64,000 nt of DNA, taken from the NCBI GenBank assembly GCA_963846915.1, contig CAWJXV010000006.1, forward strand, positions 1 through 64,000, given 5' to 3'. Below, piece by piece: positions 47,660 to 55,854 of the stretch (positions are counted from its first letter, which is position 1; each line of letters opens with the position of its first letter). A program made the position numbers and the translations under genes. Below the pieces are notes generated by a model. The model had not been told where the DNA came from. It searched no databases and worked only from the letters and a program-made list of their open reading frames with translations. The stretch comes from PALSA-612 sp963846915 (GTDB taxonomy: Bacteria > Actinomycetota > Thermoleophilia > Gaiellales > Gaiellaceae).

Positions 47660-48031
47660 CTAGCGCCGCCAGAAGGCGAGGCGCCCGAGGAAGCTCGGCT
47701 TCGGCACGGGCACCGGCTCGGGCTCGGGCTCGACTTCCCGTTGGGGCTCCGGCTCGGGCTCCAGGACGGCCTGGAGGACAGGCTCCGGCTCTGGTTCGGC
47801 CTCGGGCTCGGGCTCGGGGACGGCCTGGACGACGGGCTCCGGCTCCGGTCCGGCCTGCACGAGGGGCTCGGGGACGGCCTGGACGACCGGCTCCGGCAGA
47901 GGCTCCGGCTCTGGCGCAGGCGCAGGCGCGGGCACGGCGTTCTCGAAGATCGACGGGTTGCGCGAGCGGGCGCGCTCGAGGTCGCCCCTGACGGCCTCGC
48001 GCATCGCGTCGAGATGGCTCTGTTCCCGCAT
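47660..48031 (-). CDS. Pro/Glu-repeat protein
   Basis: A 123-residue protein. The first 32 residues are charged and helical (MREQSHLDAMREAVRGDLER onward). Then comes a repetitive PEPEPVVQAVPEP-type region of about 75 residues, and the C-terminus is a short aromatic/basic tail (PSFLGRLAFWRR) that might touch a membrane. The repeat is a stiff, extended linker. It is a possible surface- or membrane-tethering element; no enzymatic motif is seen. The codon pattern is consistent across the repeat, so it is likely a real gene. Confidence 0.65.
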   Translation of the reverse strand: MREQSHLDAMREAVRGDLERARSRNPSIFENAVPAPAPAPEPEPLPEPVVQAVPEPLVQAGPEPEPVVQAVPEPEPEAEPEPEPVLQAVLEPEPEPQREVEPEPEPVPVPKPSFLGRLAFWRR

Positions 48032-48092
48032 CTCGTCCTCGCGATTCTCCGTTCGCGCGTGATCTCCTCTCCCGGCGTGCCAGGGTACGCGC

Positions 48093-49523
48093 GTGCAGCT
48101 TCGAGAGCTTGGAAGACGGCACGCCGTGCTGCTCGTCGCCGTCGGGACGGCGGCGCTGGCCGTCCTCTTGCGTTTGCCCTTCCTGAGCGCGCCGCTGACC
48201 GCCGACGAGGGCGGCTACGCGGAGGCAGCGCGGCTCTGGGCCCGGGGAGACACGCTTTACCGGGACATCTGGGTCGACCGTCCCCAGGGGCTCGAGCTCG
48301 TGTTTCGAGCCGTCGTCGCCGCCGGCAGCTCGCCGGACGTGATCCGCGGCGCCGCGGCGCTCGTCGGCGCACTGTGCGTCGTCGCGACGCTCGTGCTGGC
48401 GCTCCGTCTCGTCGGCCGGACGGCTGCGTACGCGACCGCGCTGTTGATGGCGACGGCCGGCAGCTCGCCGTTTCTCGAGGCGTTCACCCTCGCAGGGGAG
48501 CTCGTTGCGTCGCTCTTCGTCATCCTGGCGCTGCTCGCGTTCACGTCGTACATGCGCTCGCACTCGCTCGCGTGGCTCGCTGTCGCCGGCCTCGTCGGCG
48601 GCTGTGCCGTGATGGTCAAGCAGTCGGCCTTCGACGCGCTCCTCGCGATGCTCGCCTACGTCGTGTGGACGGAGCGGCGGCGCGCACTGCGGCCGGCCGC
48701 GGTGATCGTCGCCGGGGCGGCCGCGCCGGTCGTCGCCGGAGCGCTCGCGGCCGTGTCCCTCCACCGCTGGTGGTTCGCGGTCGTCGGTTACCGCGGCTCC
48801 GGCGACTCGCTCGTCACCGGTTCGTTCGTCCACCGGCTCGACCTGCTCGCGAACTCCCTGCCCGCGGCCGCGAAGGGCCTCGGGCTGCTCGCGCTGCTGG
48901 CCGTCGTCGGGTGGCGTGGATCGCCGCTCCTCGTGCGGCTCTGGCTCGGCGCAGCCGCGCTCGGCGTCCTCGGCGGCGGAAACTTCCACTTCCACTACTA
49001 CCTGCAGCTCGTTCCGCCGCTCGCGATCCTCGCCGGCGCTGGCGTGGAGAACCTCGTCGAGCGGCGTGCCTGGAGGACGGCGCTCGCGTTCGTGGCCGTC
49101 GCGGTCGGGACGGTGGTGGTCACCGTGCCGCTCTGGTTCGACGGTCCCGCGGCGCAGGCGAAGGCGATCTGGCCCGACGACGTGCACCTCCGTCACGACG
49201 CAGCTGTCGTGCATTACCTGGATGCCCACACCCGCCCGGGCCAGAAGGTGCTCGTGCTCTGGGCCGCGGCGAACGTCTACTACCTCGCCGACCGTGCGCC
49301 CGTGATCCCGTACATGTGGCGCCGGAACATCGAGGCGATCCCGGGCGTCCTCGACCGGCTGCGCGGCGACCTGGCCGCGGGAAAGCCCGCGCTCGTGGCC
49401 GTTGTCCAGTCGCCTGACGGGCTCGACCGGAGCGGCCGAACGGCCGCGATCCTGGCCTCGCGGTACCGGCGCGTCGCCGTCGTCGACGGCGTGCCCGTCT
49501 ATCGACCGCGACGGCCGTCGTAG
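48093..49523 (+). CDS. Membrane glycosyltransferase, GT39/ArnT-like
   Basis: A 476-residue protein with about ten membrane helices. The first helices flank a periplasmic loop with LTADEGGYAEAARLWARGDT then LYRDIWVDRPQGLELV, including the Asp-Glu typical of the lipid-phosphosugar-dependent GT-C fold. A hydrophilic C-terminal domain ends it. Such enzymes move sugars from polyprenyl phosphate to cell-envelope molecules; the acceptor is unknown. It starts with GTG. The gene stands divergent from the Pro/Glu repeat gene. Confidence 0.85.
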   Translation: MQLRELGRRHAVLLVAVGTAALAVLLRLPFLSAPLTADEGGYAEAARLWARGDTLYRDIWVDRPQGLELVFRAVVAAGSSPDVIRGAAALVGALCVVATLVLALRLVGRTAAYATALLMATAGSSPFLEAFTLAGELVASLFVILALLAFTSYMRSHSLAWLAVAGLVGGCAVMVKQSAFDALLAMLAYVVWTERRRALRPAAVIVAGAAAPVVAGALAAVSLHRWWFAVVGYRGSGDSLVTGSFVHRLDLLANSLPAAAKGLGLLALLAVVGWRGSPLLVRLWLGAAALGVLGGGNFHFHYYLQLVPPLAILAGAGVENLVERRAWRTALAFVAVAVGTVVVTVPLWFDGPAAQAKAIWPDDVHLRHDAAVVHYLDAHTRPGQKVLVLWAAANVYYLADRAPVIPYMWRRNIEAIPGVLDRLRGDLAAGKPALVAVVQSPDGLDRSGRTAAILASRYRRVAVVDGVPVYRPRRPS

Positions 49524-49544
49524 CGGACAGGCACCATTTGCAGG

Positions 49545-51299
49545 ATGAAACGGCTCGCCGTCGCCTTGCTGTGCTCGCTCTCCGCCGTCGCCGCCTTCGC
49601 GAGCGGCCCGTCGCAGGCCGTCTCCAGGCCGTGTGGGCTTCCCGCTGCCTCGCCGCTCTGGGTCGACTACACGGACGCCACCGTGCCCTTCTGGAAGCAG
49701 GTGTTCGCGCGTCCGGGGCTGGTCATGGCCACGCCGCCGGGAACCGGCAGCCTGCCTACGCAGCTCCGCGCAGGCGGCGCGTCCACGATCTTGTTCGACC
49801 TCAAGCTCGCCTCCCGCGTCGGCACGCCGGACGCGCCCGCCGACCCGGCCACGATCGTCGACGTGGCGAACAGGGAGTTCGACGCGGCGGTCAAGCAGAC
49901 CGGCTGCCAGACGCCGTTGATCGCCGAGAACGAGCTGTTCGGCTCCGGGACGCAGACGCCGTGGTCGCCCGGCAACGCGCAGTACCGCGCGAACGTGCTC
50001 GCGCTCCTGACCCAGCTCACGGCGCGAGGCGCACACACGTACCTGCTGATCTCGTCACCGCCCTTCGGCGGTGACACCGCGGGCGACTGGTGGCGTGCGG
50101 TCGCGAAGGTCTCGGACATCGTCCGGGAGTTCTTCCCGTCGGCGCCGGAGGTGACGACGGCCGGCCCGATCGCCGGAAGCCGGACGCTCAGGAACCAGAT
50201 GCGGCAGGCGATGGGCGCGTTCACGTCGATCGGCGTCCCCGCCTCGCGCCTCGGGCTGATGCTCGAGTTCGAGTCGGGAACCTACGGCCGGAACGGGATC
50301 AAGGAGGCGTCGGCGTGGTTCGACTACGTGAAGCTCGACGCGCTGGCGGCGCGGCAGATCGCGGGCGAGCTCGGCCTCCCGACGATCTGGTCGTGGGGTT
50401 GGGCGACGTACACGGCGAAATCGGCGTTCGACGCGGACAAGCAGGCTGCGGCCTGCGTCTACCTGTGGACGCGGAACCAGAGTCTCTGCAACGGCCCTGC
50501 GGCCGCCGGCGCCAACTTCGACCCGTCGCTGACCCTCGGCCAGCTGTCCGTGCCCGCGCGCGTCTTCTGCACGCTCGGAGCGTCCGGCGTCATCGCCTCG
50601 GCCACCCGTGCGCAGCTGACCGCCGTCACGGGCGACGCCGACGCTGCAGCCTCGATCGCGCTCGGCTGGGGCGCGACGCGTCCGGCGGCGCCGGTCACCG
50701 GCGCGCAGACAGACGCGGCCGAGAGGGCGGTGATCGACGCGAGCTTCGGCGGCAGCCGCTCGGCGTATCTCGCCGCGCTCGCCCGCAAGCACGCCAACCG
50801 CGGTCTGGCGAGGGCGGCGCTGGCCGCCGAGCTGCGGCAGGCGGCTGTCGAGGCTGGGCTTGCCGTGCCGCCCGTATCCACGGCTTCCGTGTCGGCGTTC
50901 TACGACACCTACGGCGAGACCAGGGCGCGGCTCGTGACGACGAAGGCGCCCGTCGCCTGGCTCGGCGGGCGGACGCGCGGCATCGCGCTCGAAGGCTTCG
51001 CTCCTGCGCGCGTGCTCACGTTGCCGACAGGACGGGCGGGTTCCGTCCAGACGGCTGCCGGTGCCGTGTCGGTGCTGCCGCTCGACGGAGCGCTCCCGCT
51101 CGGCAGTGTCCCGATCGCGGACGCGCGCCCGGCGATCGTCGCCGCGCTCAAACGCCTTGCGAAGGACGACGCCTACCAGGCCTGGCTGCTCGCGCAGGAG
51201 CAGAGCGTGCTTGCGGTCGCGATCTGCGCAGGTGACGACGTCCCGTCGGCGGTGCCCGTCGGGCTCGAGGACTACCTGCCCTTCCTGGCCCTGTCCTAG
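49545..51299 (+). CDS. Large secreted protein, unknown function (GH-like fold possible)
   Basis: A 584-residue exported protein with a signal peptide (MKRLAVALLCSLSAVAAFAS, then GPSQA). The mature region has VPFWKQVFARPGLVMATPPG, LLISSPPFGGDTAGDWWRAV, LGLMLEFESGTYGRNGIKEA and LPTIWSWGWATYT. These look like alternating beta strands and helices of a TIM-barrel-like domain, so a glycoside hydrolase relative is possible, but I see no family motif. The C-terminal half is helical (AYLAALARKHANRGLARAAL). It is likely extracellular. Confidence 0.83.
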   Translation: MKRLAVALLCSLSAVAAFASGPSQAVSRPCGLPAASPLWVDYTDATVPFWKQVFARPGLVMATPPGTGSLPTQLRAGGASTILFDLKLASRVGTPDAPADPATIVDVANREFDAAVKQTGCQTPLIAENELFGSGTQTPWSPGNAQYRANVLALLTQLTARGAHTYLLISSPPFGGDTAGDWWRAVAKVSDIVREFFPSAPEVTTAGPIAGSRTLRNQMRQAMGAFTSIGVPASRLGLMLEFESGTYGRNGIKEASAWFDYVKLDALAARQIAGELGLPTIWSWGWATYTAKSAFDADKQAAACVYLWTRNQSLCNGPAAAGANFDPSLTLGQLSVPARVFCTLGASGVIASATRAQLTAVTGDADAAASIALGWGATRPAAPVTGAQTDAAERAVIDASFGGSRSAYLAALARKHANRGLARAALAAELRQAAVEAGLAVPPVSTASVSAFYDTYGETRARLVTTKAPVAWLGGRTRGIALEGFAPARVLTLPTGRAGSVQTAAGAVSVLPLDGALPLGSVPIADARPAIVAALKRLAKDDAYQAWLLAQEQSVLAVAICAGDDVPSAVPVGLEDYLPFLALS

Positions 51300-51351
51300 C
51301 GGGCGTAGGTCAGAGCGGCAGCAGGCCGAGCAAGCCCGCGCCCCGACCCGA

Positions 51352-52389
51352 CTAACCGAAGAACGCCTTGGCGACGTCGTACCAGTGCGCGGGGACTGTC
51401 TTGAGCTCGGCGACGGCGTCGGCGAGCGGGATGTCGACGATCTCGTTCCCGCGCAGGGCTACCATCCGGCCGAACCCGCCCGACTCGACGAGGTCGGCGG
51501 CGCCGAGCCCGAAGCGGGTGGCGAGCACGCGGTCGCGAGCCGTCGGCGTGCCGCCGCGCTGCACGTGCCCGAGCACGGTGACCCGCGTCTCGAAGCCGGT
51601 GCGGCTCTCGATCTCGCGCGCCAGCGACTCGCCGATGCCGCCGAACCGGACATGGCCGAACTGGTCGAGCTCCGCTTCCTGCGTGACCTCCAGCTGCTCG
51701 CCGGAGGCGTAGGTCAGCTTGTAGCCCTCGCTCACGACCACGATCGAGAAGTCCTTGCCGCGGCGGTGGCGCTTCTCGATCTCCTCACAGGTCTCCTCGA
51801 CCGTGAGCGGATGCTCGGGGATCAGGATCACGTCGGCGCCGCCGGCGATGCCGCTCATGATCGCGATCCAGCCGGTTTGCCGGCCCATCACCTCGACCAC
51901 CATCACGCGGTTGTGCGACTCCGCCGTCGTGTGCAGGCGGTCGATCGCCTCCGTGCAGATGGCGACCGCGGTGTCGAAGCCGAACGTGTAGTCGGTTCCG
52001 GAGAGGTCGTTGTCGATCGTCTTCGGCACGCCGACGATCGGAAGCCCCTCCTCGGCATGCAGTCGCGCGGCGACGCCGAGCGTGTCCTCGCCGCCGATCG
52101 CGACGAGGGCGTCCAGGTGCTGCGCGAAGTTCGCGAGGACGCGCTCGACGCCGCCCTCGACCCGGTAGGGGTTGGTGCGGCTGGTGCCGATGATCGTCCC
52201 GCCTCGGGGCAGGATGCCGGAGATCTCTCGCGGGCCGAGCTGCTCGAGGTGCTCCTCGATCAGCCCCCGCCAGCCTGCCCGGACGCCGACGACGTCGTGC
52301 CCGCGGTCGATCGAGCGGCGCGCAACGGCGCGGATGACCGCGTTCAGCCCGGGGCAGTCGCCTCCCCCGGTGAGCACTCCGACGCGCAT
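51352..52389 (-). CDS. pfp: 6-phosphofructokinase, PPi-type residues (group III)
   Basis: A 345-residue PFK starting MRVGVLTGGGDCPGLNAVIR. The ATP/PPi loop reads VAIGGEDTLG, and the TID loop is PKTIDNDLSGTDYTFGFDTA. Gly104 of ATP enzymes is Asp-like (GGED), and the Lys before TIDND is the residue typical of pyrophosphate-dependent enzymes. The substrate-binding MGRQTGWIAIMSG and the GHVQRGGTPTARDRVLATRF region are present. It would interconvert fructose 6-phosphate and fructose 1,6-bisphosphate with PPi. PPi use is inferred from the two residues. It stands alone. Confidence 0.94.
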   Translation of the reverse strand: MRVGVLTGGGDCPGLNAVIRAVARRSIDRGHDVVGVRAGWRGLIEEHLEQLGPREISGILPRGGTIIGTSRTNPYRVEGGVERVLANFAQHLDALVAIGGEDTLGVAARLHAEEGLPIVGVPKTIDNDLSGTDYTFGFDTAVAICTEAIDRLHTTAESHNRVMVVEVMGRQTGWIAIMSGIAGGADVILIPEHPLTVEETCEEIEKRHRRGKDFSIVVVSEGYKLTYASGEQLEVTQEAELDQFGHVRFGGIGESLAREIESRTGFETRVTVLGHVQRGGTPTARDRVLATRFGLGAADLVESGGFGRMVALRGNEIVDIPLADAVAELKTVPAHWYDVAKAFFG

Positions 52390-52415
52390 GTCTCGGACGA
52401 TATCGGCCGCTCGGC

Positions 52416-52700
52416 TCAGTCGACGGGGCGACGGCGCAGGCGCGGAAGCCAGCGCCGGCGCGGCCCCGTGCCACCCTCCGCGGCGCGCCAGTCGTCGTAC
52501 GTGCGCAATGTGCCCGCGGCCCTCGCCCGAGCGACGCACGTCGTGTGAGCGTGGCGCCGGCGGTCCGAGTCGCCTTCGGGGGCGATGAGGACATGGTCGC
52601 TCATCGCGTGCAGTTGGCGCCCGCAGAACGGGCAGCGATAGGTGGCGGGCTTGCCGCTTCGCACCCGCCGGACGCCCCACCAGCGCGGGCTCTCGGTCAC
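52416..52700 (-). CDS. Small zinc-ribbon-like protein, 94 residues
   Basis: Starts with GTG (VTESPRWWGVRRVRSGKPAT) and has YRCPFCGRQLHAMSDHVLIA followed by a later lone Cys in HTTCVARARAAG, a likely zinc-binding set of three Cys plus His. The rest is Arg-rich (TGPRRRWLPRLRRRPVD) and may contact nucleic acid. Its start overlaps the stop of the SnoaL gene (GTGA), so they are coupled. Function unknown. Confidence 0.7.
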   Translation of the reverse strand: MTESPRWWGVRRVRSGKPATYRCPFCGRQLHAMSDHVLIAPEGDSDRRRHAHTTCVARARAAGTLRTYDDWRAAEGGTGPRRRWLPRLRRRPVD

Positions 52701-53113
52701 GCAACCTCGTCGTCGAGCCCGAGCGCCTCGAGCGCCGCCGCGAGATGCGGATACTCCTGGACGCGGCAGACACGGCCGTCGACGACGGTGACGACGGCGG
52801 CGTAGCGCCCGACCGTGAAGTAGCGGCGGGTCTGCAGCGGCCGGTCGTCGGATGCGTCGCGCTCCTCGCCCGCGACGCGGAACGACACGGCGACGTCGTC
52901 GCCGACGCCCACGCAACGCTCGATCTCGACGCGGTAGCCCTCGGCGAACCGCTCGGCGAGGATGCCGAGCACGCTCTCGTGCCCGGCCGCGTCCTCGGGG
53001 TCGACCGAGATCCATTCGATGTCCGGGTCGAGCATCTCCGCGACCGTGTCCAGATCGCCGGCCACGAAGGCCCAGTACCCGCGCAGCACGAGCTCGACAT
53101 TCGCCTGGCTCAT
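52697..53113 (-). CDS. SnoaL-like / NTF2-fold protein
   Basis: A 138-residue single-domain protein of the SnoaL/NTF2 fold. It starts MSQANVELVLRGYWAFVAGD, then LDTVAEMLDPDIEWISVDPE, GDDVAVSFRVAGEERD and VDGRVCRVQEYPHLAAALEA. The fold serves as a small-molecule pocket or as a polyketide cyclase or dehydratase; this copy lacks clear catalytic residues that I know. Its stop overlaps the start of the zinc-ribbon gene downstream. Confidence 0.9.
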   Translation of the reverse strand: MSQANVELVLRGYWAFVAGDLDTVAEMLDPDIEWISVDPEDAAGHESVLGILAERFAEGYRVEIERCVGVGDDVAVSFRVAGEERDASDDRPLQTRRYFTVGRYAAVVTVVDGRVCRVQEYPHLAAALEALGLDDEVA

Positions 53114-53189
53114 GGCGGGAACGCTACTGGCGGGGCGGAGAGAAGGGTGGGGAGGAAGCGGCCGGAGCCGCCCCCTCCCCGGAGTCGTG

Positions 53190-54422
53190 CTAGTAGACGA
53201 AGAAGTTCCTCGTAGCGGTGCCGGTTCCGGATGCGTTCGTCACTGCCCACTTGTCGGAGCCCGTGGGGGCGGTGCTCGGGACGCTCGTCGTGATCTTCGT
53301 GTCCGAGTTGACGGTGTAGGTCGCGTTGACGCCCTGGAGCGTGACCTTGGTCGTCCCGGTGAAGTGCGTGCCCGTGAGGGTCACGGTCGCGCCACGATGG
53401 CCGATCATCGGGGAGAACGAGCTGATGGTCGGTGCACCGCCGCCACCGCCTCCGCCGCCGCCCCCGCCGATCGAGTACGTCTGGACGCAGGTGTCGCTCG
53501 GGTTGGAGTTCGACCACTCCCGCTGCAGGAAGTAGTGGCGCCCGTTGATCGTCTGGTTGTACTCGGCGCCGCTCGGGCCCGAGACCGTGCCGAACGTCCA
53601 GGCGCACTTGTCACCGTTCTCGTTCCCCTGCGCGTCGTACCAGGCGTTCAGCTGCGGGTCGGTGATCGCCTCGTTGTGCTCGTGGCTCGTGACGTTCAAC
53701 GTCGCGTCGGCGTCGTTGCCGTTCGGGTACTGGCCCTCGTCACAGCCGCCGACCTGACCGACGTAGGGCATGTTGGCGTAGATCGCGCCCGAGTTGGCCG
53801 CGCCGTGGTAGGCGCAGTAGACGGTGAACGCGCACTGGCTGCCGTTCGAGTCGAAGCAGCCTCCGACGTTCTGCGCCGTGAACATGAAGAACTGGTTCGT
53901 GCTGTTCTTGACCCAGCCCTGACCTGCGATCACGTTGTTGATCTCGGTCTGGATCTGCGCGTCGGTCAGGCACACCGGCAGGCCGCCGTAGAGCGGGCAG
54001 CCGCTGGCCGGGAACGGATTCGTGTCGATGACCGAGCCGCCGAACGCCGAGCTGTACTGGATGTGGACGGCCCCGGGGTTCTGGTAGTACTGCGTGGCGG
54101 CCGCGTAGACGTTCGACCCCATGTTGCTGTCGTGTGCGACGTCGGTGAAGTACTGGTTGATCGTCGTGTCGTAGCCTGCCTGCATCGAGTAGCCGGCCGG
54201 CTTCCAGTAGATGGCGTAGGTCTTGTTGGTGACCATCACCGGCCCGCCGTGATACTGAAGCGGGATCCCGGCATTCGGCGAGACGTGACCGATCGTGGGG
54301 ACCACGCCTCCGATGTTCTTGGGGACTGTGGGCGTCGACCCTTGAGCCGACTGGAGGCTGGCGGTGAGCGCCGCGGCGGCGGCGATCCCGAGCAGCATCC
54401 CGAAAGCGAGCAGTCGCTTCAT
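53190..54422 (-). CDS. Secreted EXORDIUM/Phi-1-like protein with IPT/TIG domain
   Basis: A 410-residue exported protein (signal MKRLLAFGMLLGIAAAAALT). The middle domain has YHGGPVMVTNKTYAIYWKPA, INQYFTDVAHDSN, VYCAYHGAANSGAIYANMP and TSHEHNEAITDPQLNAWYD. The last, a His/Glu motif, is like that in EXORDIUM/phosphate-induced-1 and related metalloprotease-like proteins. An eleven-Gly linker follows, then an IPT/TIG (Ig-like) domain (SSFSPMIGHRGATVTLTGTH). It is probably extracellular. The metal-binding His/Glu pair is seen, but an activity is not established. Confidence 0.85.
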   Translation of the reverse strand: MKRLLAFGMLLGIAAAAALTASLQSAQGSTPTVPKNIGGVVPTIGHVSPNAGIPLQYHGGPVMVTNKTYAIYWKPAGYSMQAGYDTTINQYFTDVAHDSNMGSNVYAAATQYYQNPGAVHIQYSSAFGGSVIDTNPFPASGCPLYGGLPVCLTDAQIQTEINNVIAGQGWVKNSTNQFFMFTAQNVGGCFDSNGSQCAFTVYCAYHGAANSGAIYANMPYVGQVGGCDEGQYPNGNDADATLNVTSHEHNEAITDPQLNAWYDAQGNENGDKCAWTFGTVSGPSGAEYNQTINGRHYFLQREWSNSNPSDTCVQTYSIGGGGGGGGGGGAPTISSFSPMIGHRGATVTLTGTHFTGTTKVTLQGVNATYTVNSDTKITTSVPSTAPTGSDKWAVTNASGTGTATRNFFVY

Positions 54423-54665
54423 GGTTGCGAGACACCTTTCGAGAGAGATGGGCGAAGAAACAGCGAGAGCACTTTAGGGGCTGTTTCGAACGGTGTCGAG
54501 TCCCATTCGAGGGAATGTGAGCGGCAGGCTGAGAGGAACCACCGGCTGCCGTTCGCCTTCGTCTCCACCCGAAACCTCTTCTCCCTCGGTCGGCGCCGGT
54601 GCCCGTTGCGGGGTCGACCGGATGTTCCAGTTCAGGCTCCAACGGTCGTGGCCGATAGACGACAC

Positions 54666-54962
54666 ATGGAGCCTGATCGCGCCCAGCTCGAGGGCTACGA
54701 AGAAGTCGTCGCCGCTCTCGCCGAGCCACCGAAGCCGTCGGCGCGGGAGCTCGAGCTGCTCAGCCTGATGGCGGACGGGCTCACCGACACCGAGATCGCC
54801 GAGAAGCTCTCGATCTCGGTGAAGACCATGCGCAGCCGCCTGCACGCCCTGCGGATGAAGATGCAGGCCCGCACGAGGACGCACGCCGTGGCGATCGCGT
54901 TCCGCCGCGGCCTGCTCGAGGTCGACCGCCGCAGCACGGCGGCCGCCGAGCGCGACGCCTAG
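54666..54962 (+). CDS. LuxR/GerE-type HTH protein
   Basis: A 98-residue protein with a C-terminal LuxR helix-turn-helix: SARELELLSLMADGLTDTEI, then AEKLSISVKTMRSRLHAL. It has no receiver or PAS domain, so it is a stand-alone DNA-binding protein or a truncated regulator. The targets are unknown; it could control the adjoining secreted protein or the stress-type genes downstream. It ends next to the stop of a convergent small gene (CTAGCTAG). Confidence 0.85.
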   Translation: MEPDRAQLEGYEEVVAALAEPPKPSARELELLSLMADGLTDTEIAEKLSISVKTMRSRLHALRMKMQARTRTHAVAIAFRRGLLEVDRRSTAAAERDA

Positions 54963-55199
54963 CTAGGCGGCCCGGTGCGACCTGATGCCGTGCGCCGGCC
55001 CGGGGCCTACGATCGCGGCGCGCACGACCTTCGCGAGTTCGCGTCCGATGCTCGCGTCCACGCGGTCCGCGGCTGACGGCCGGTCCTCGACCATCAGCCC
55101 GACGCAGACGATGTCGCGCAGCAGCCCCCGGGTCCCGCGCTTGGACGACCCCTCGAGGCCGGCGGGGATATTCGCGAAGGCCAGGTCGTTCAGTCGCAT
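54963..55199 (-). CDS. Small conserved protein, 78 residues
   Basis: MRLNDLAFANIPAGLEGSSK, then RGTRGLLRDIVCVGLMVEDR and ASIGRELAKVVRAAIVGPGP. No signal peptide or known motif is seen. It reads like a small soluble regulator. It is convergent with the LuxR gene and divergent from the RsbW-like gene at 55381. Function unknown. Confidence 0.6.
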   Translation of the reverse strand: MRLNDLAFANIPAGLEGSSKRGTRGLLRDIVCVGLMVEDRPSAADRVDASIGRELAKVVRAAIVGPGPAHGIRSHRAA

Positions 55200-55380
55200 G
55201 TCGGCTCCTTGTCCCGGTTTGGCGTGCATATACGCATAGACGCCGTCAGGGCGGAAAACCTTCTCGCTGGTCGAAGAATCCCTCGATCGAGGGAACCCGT
55301 GCGAGGGAGCGCGACGTTTTGCGCTGGACACAGCCGGGAATCCCACGGGACACGGAGAAGTACGCGAAAGGCAGCTGCTG

Positions 55381-55827
55381 ATGCTGAATGACCCGGAGAC
55401 GAACGGCAAGACGGTGGAGCACGAGCGAGAGGGGCTCCACCTGAGGCTCGGGGCGACGCCGAACGCTTCGAGCGAGCTTCGCCGATCGCTCCGAGGCTGG
55501 CTCGAATCCGTGGGCGCGTCGGACCGGGAGGCGTTCGACGTGACGCTCGCCTGCTCGGAAGCCTTTGCGAACGCTGTCAGCCGGTCGGCCGGACGCGCCT
55601 CGTCGATAGTCGACGTCGATGCCTCGGTGGACACGAGACGCGTGCTGACCGTGGTCGTCCGCACGCATGCCCGACCGGGCTCGGAGCGGAGCGTCGAGGA
55701 GACCCGCGTCTTCCTCCGCCTGATGGAGGCGCTGATGGAGTCGGCCGAGGCGCGCGCGCGCTCGGACGGCATCACGCTCGTCCTGCGCAGGCGGCTCGGC
55801 GTTCGGCAGGCACTGCGCATCACCTGA
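55381..55827 (+). CDS. RsbW/SpoIIAB-type HATPase (anti-sigma-like) protein
   Basis: A 148-residue GHKL-ATPase-like protein. The N-box is TLACSEAFANAVSRSAG, with Glu and Asn in the usual positions. The G1 box is less clear, and the rest is compatible with the RsbW fold. Such proteins are serine kinases that hold a sigma factor or a regulator. No sigma factor or anti-anti-sigma gene was found nearby, so its partner is elsewhere or non-classical. It is the first gene of a plus-strand run with the PqqD-PRMT gene. Confidence 0.85.
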   Translation: MLNDPETNGKTVEHEREGLHLRLGATPNASSELRRSLRGWLESVGASDREAFDVTLACSEAFANAVSRSAGRASSIVDVDASVDTRRVLTVVVRTHARPGSERSVEETRVFLRLMEALMESAEARARSDGITLVLRRRLGVRQALRIT

Positions 55828-55854
55828 CGCCTCTCGCCGCGGCGGCTTGATGTG

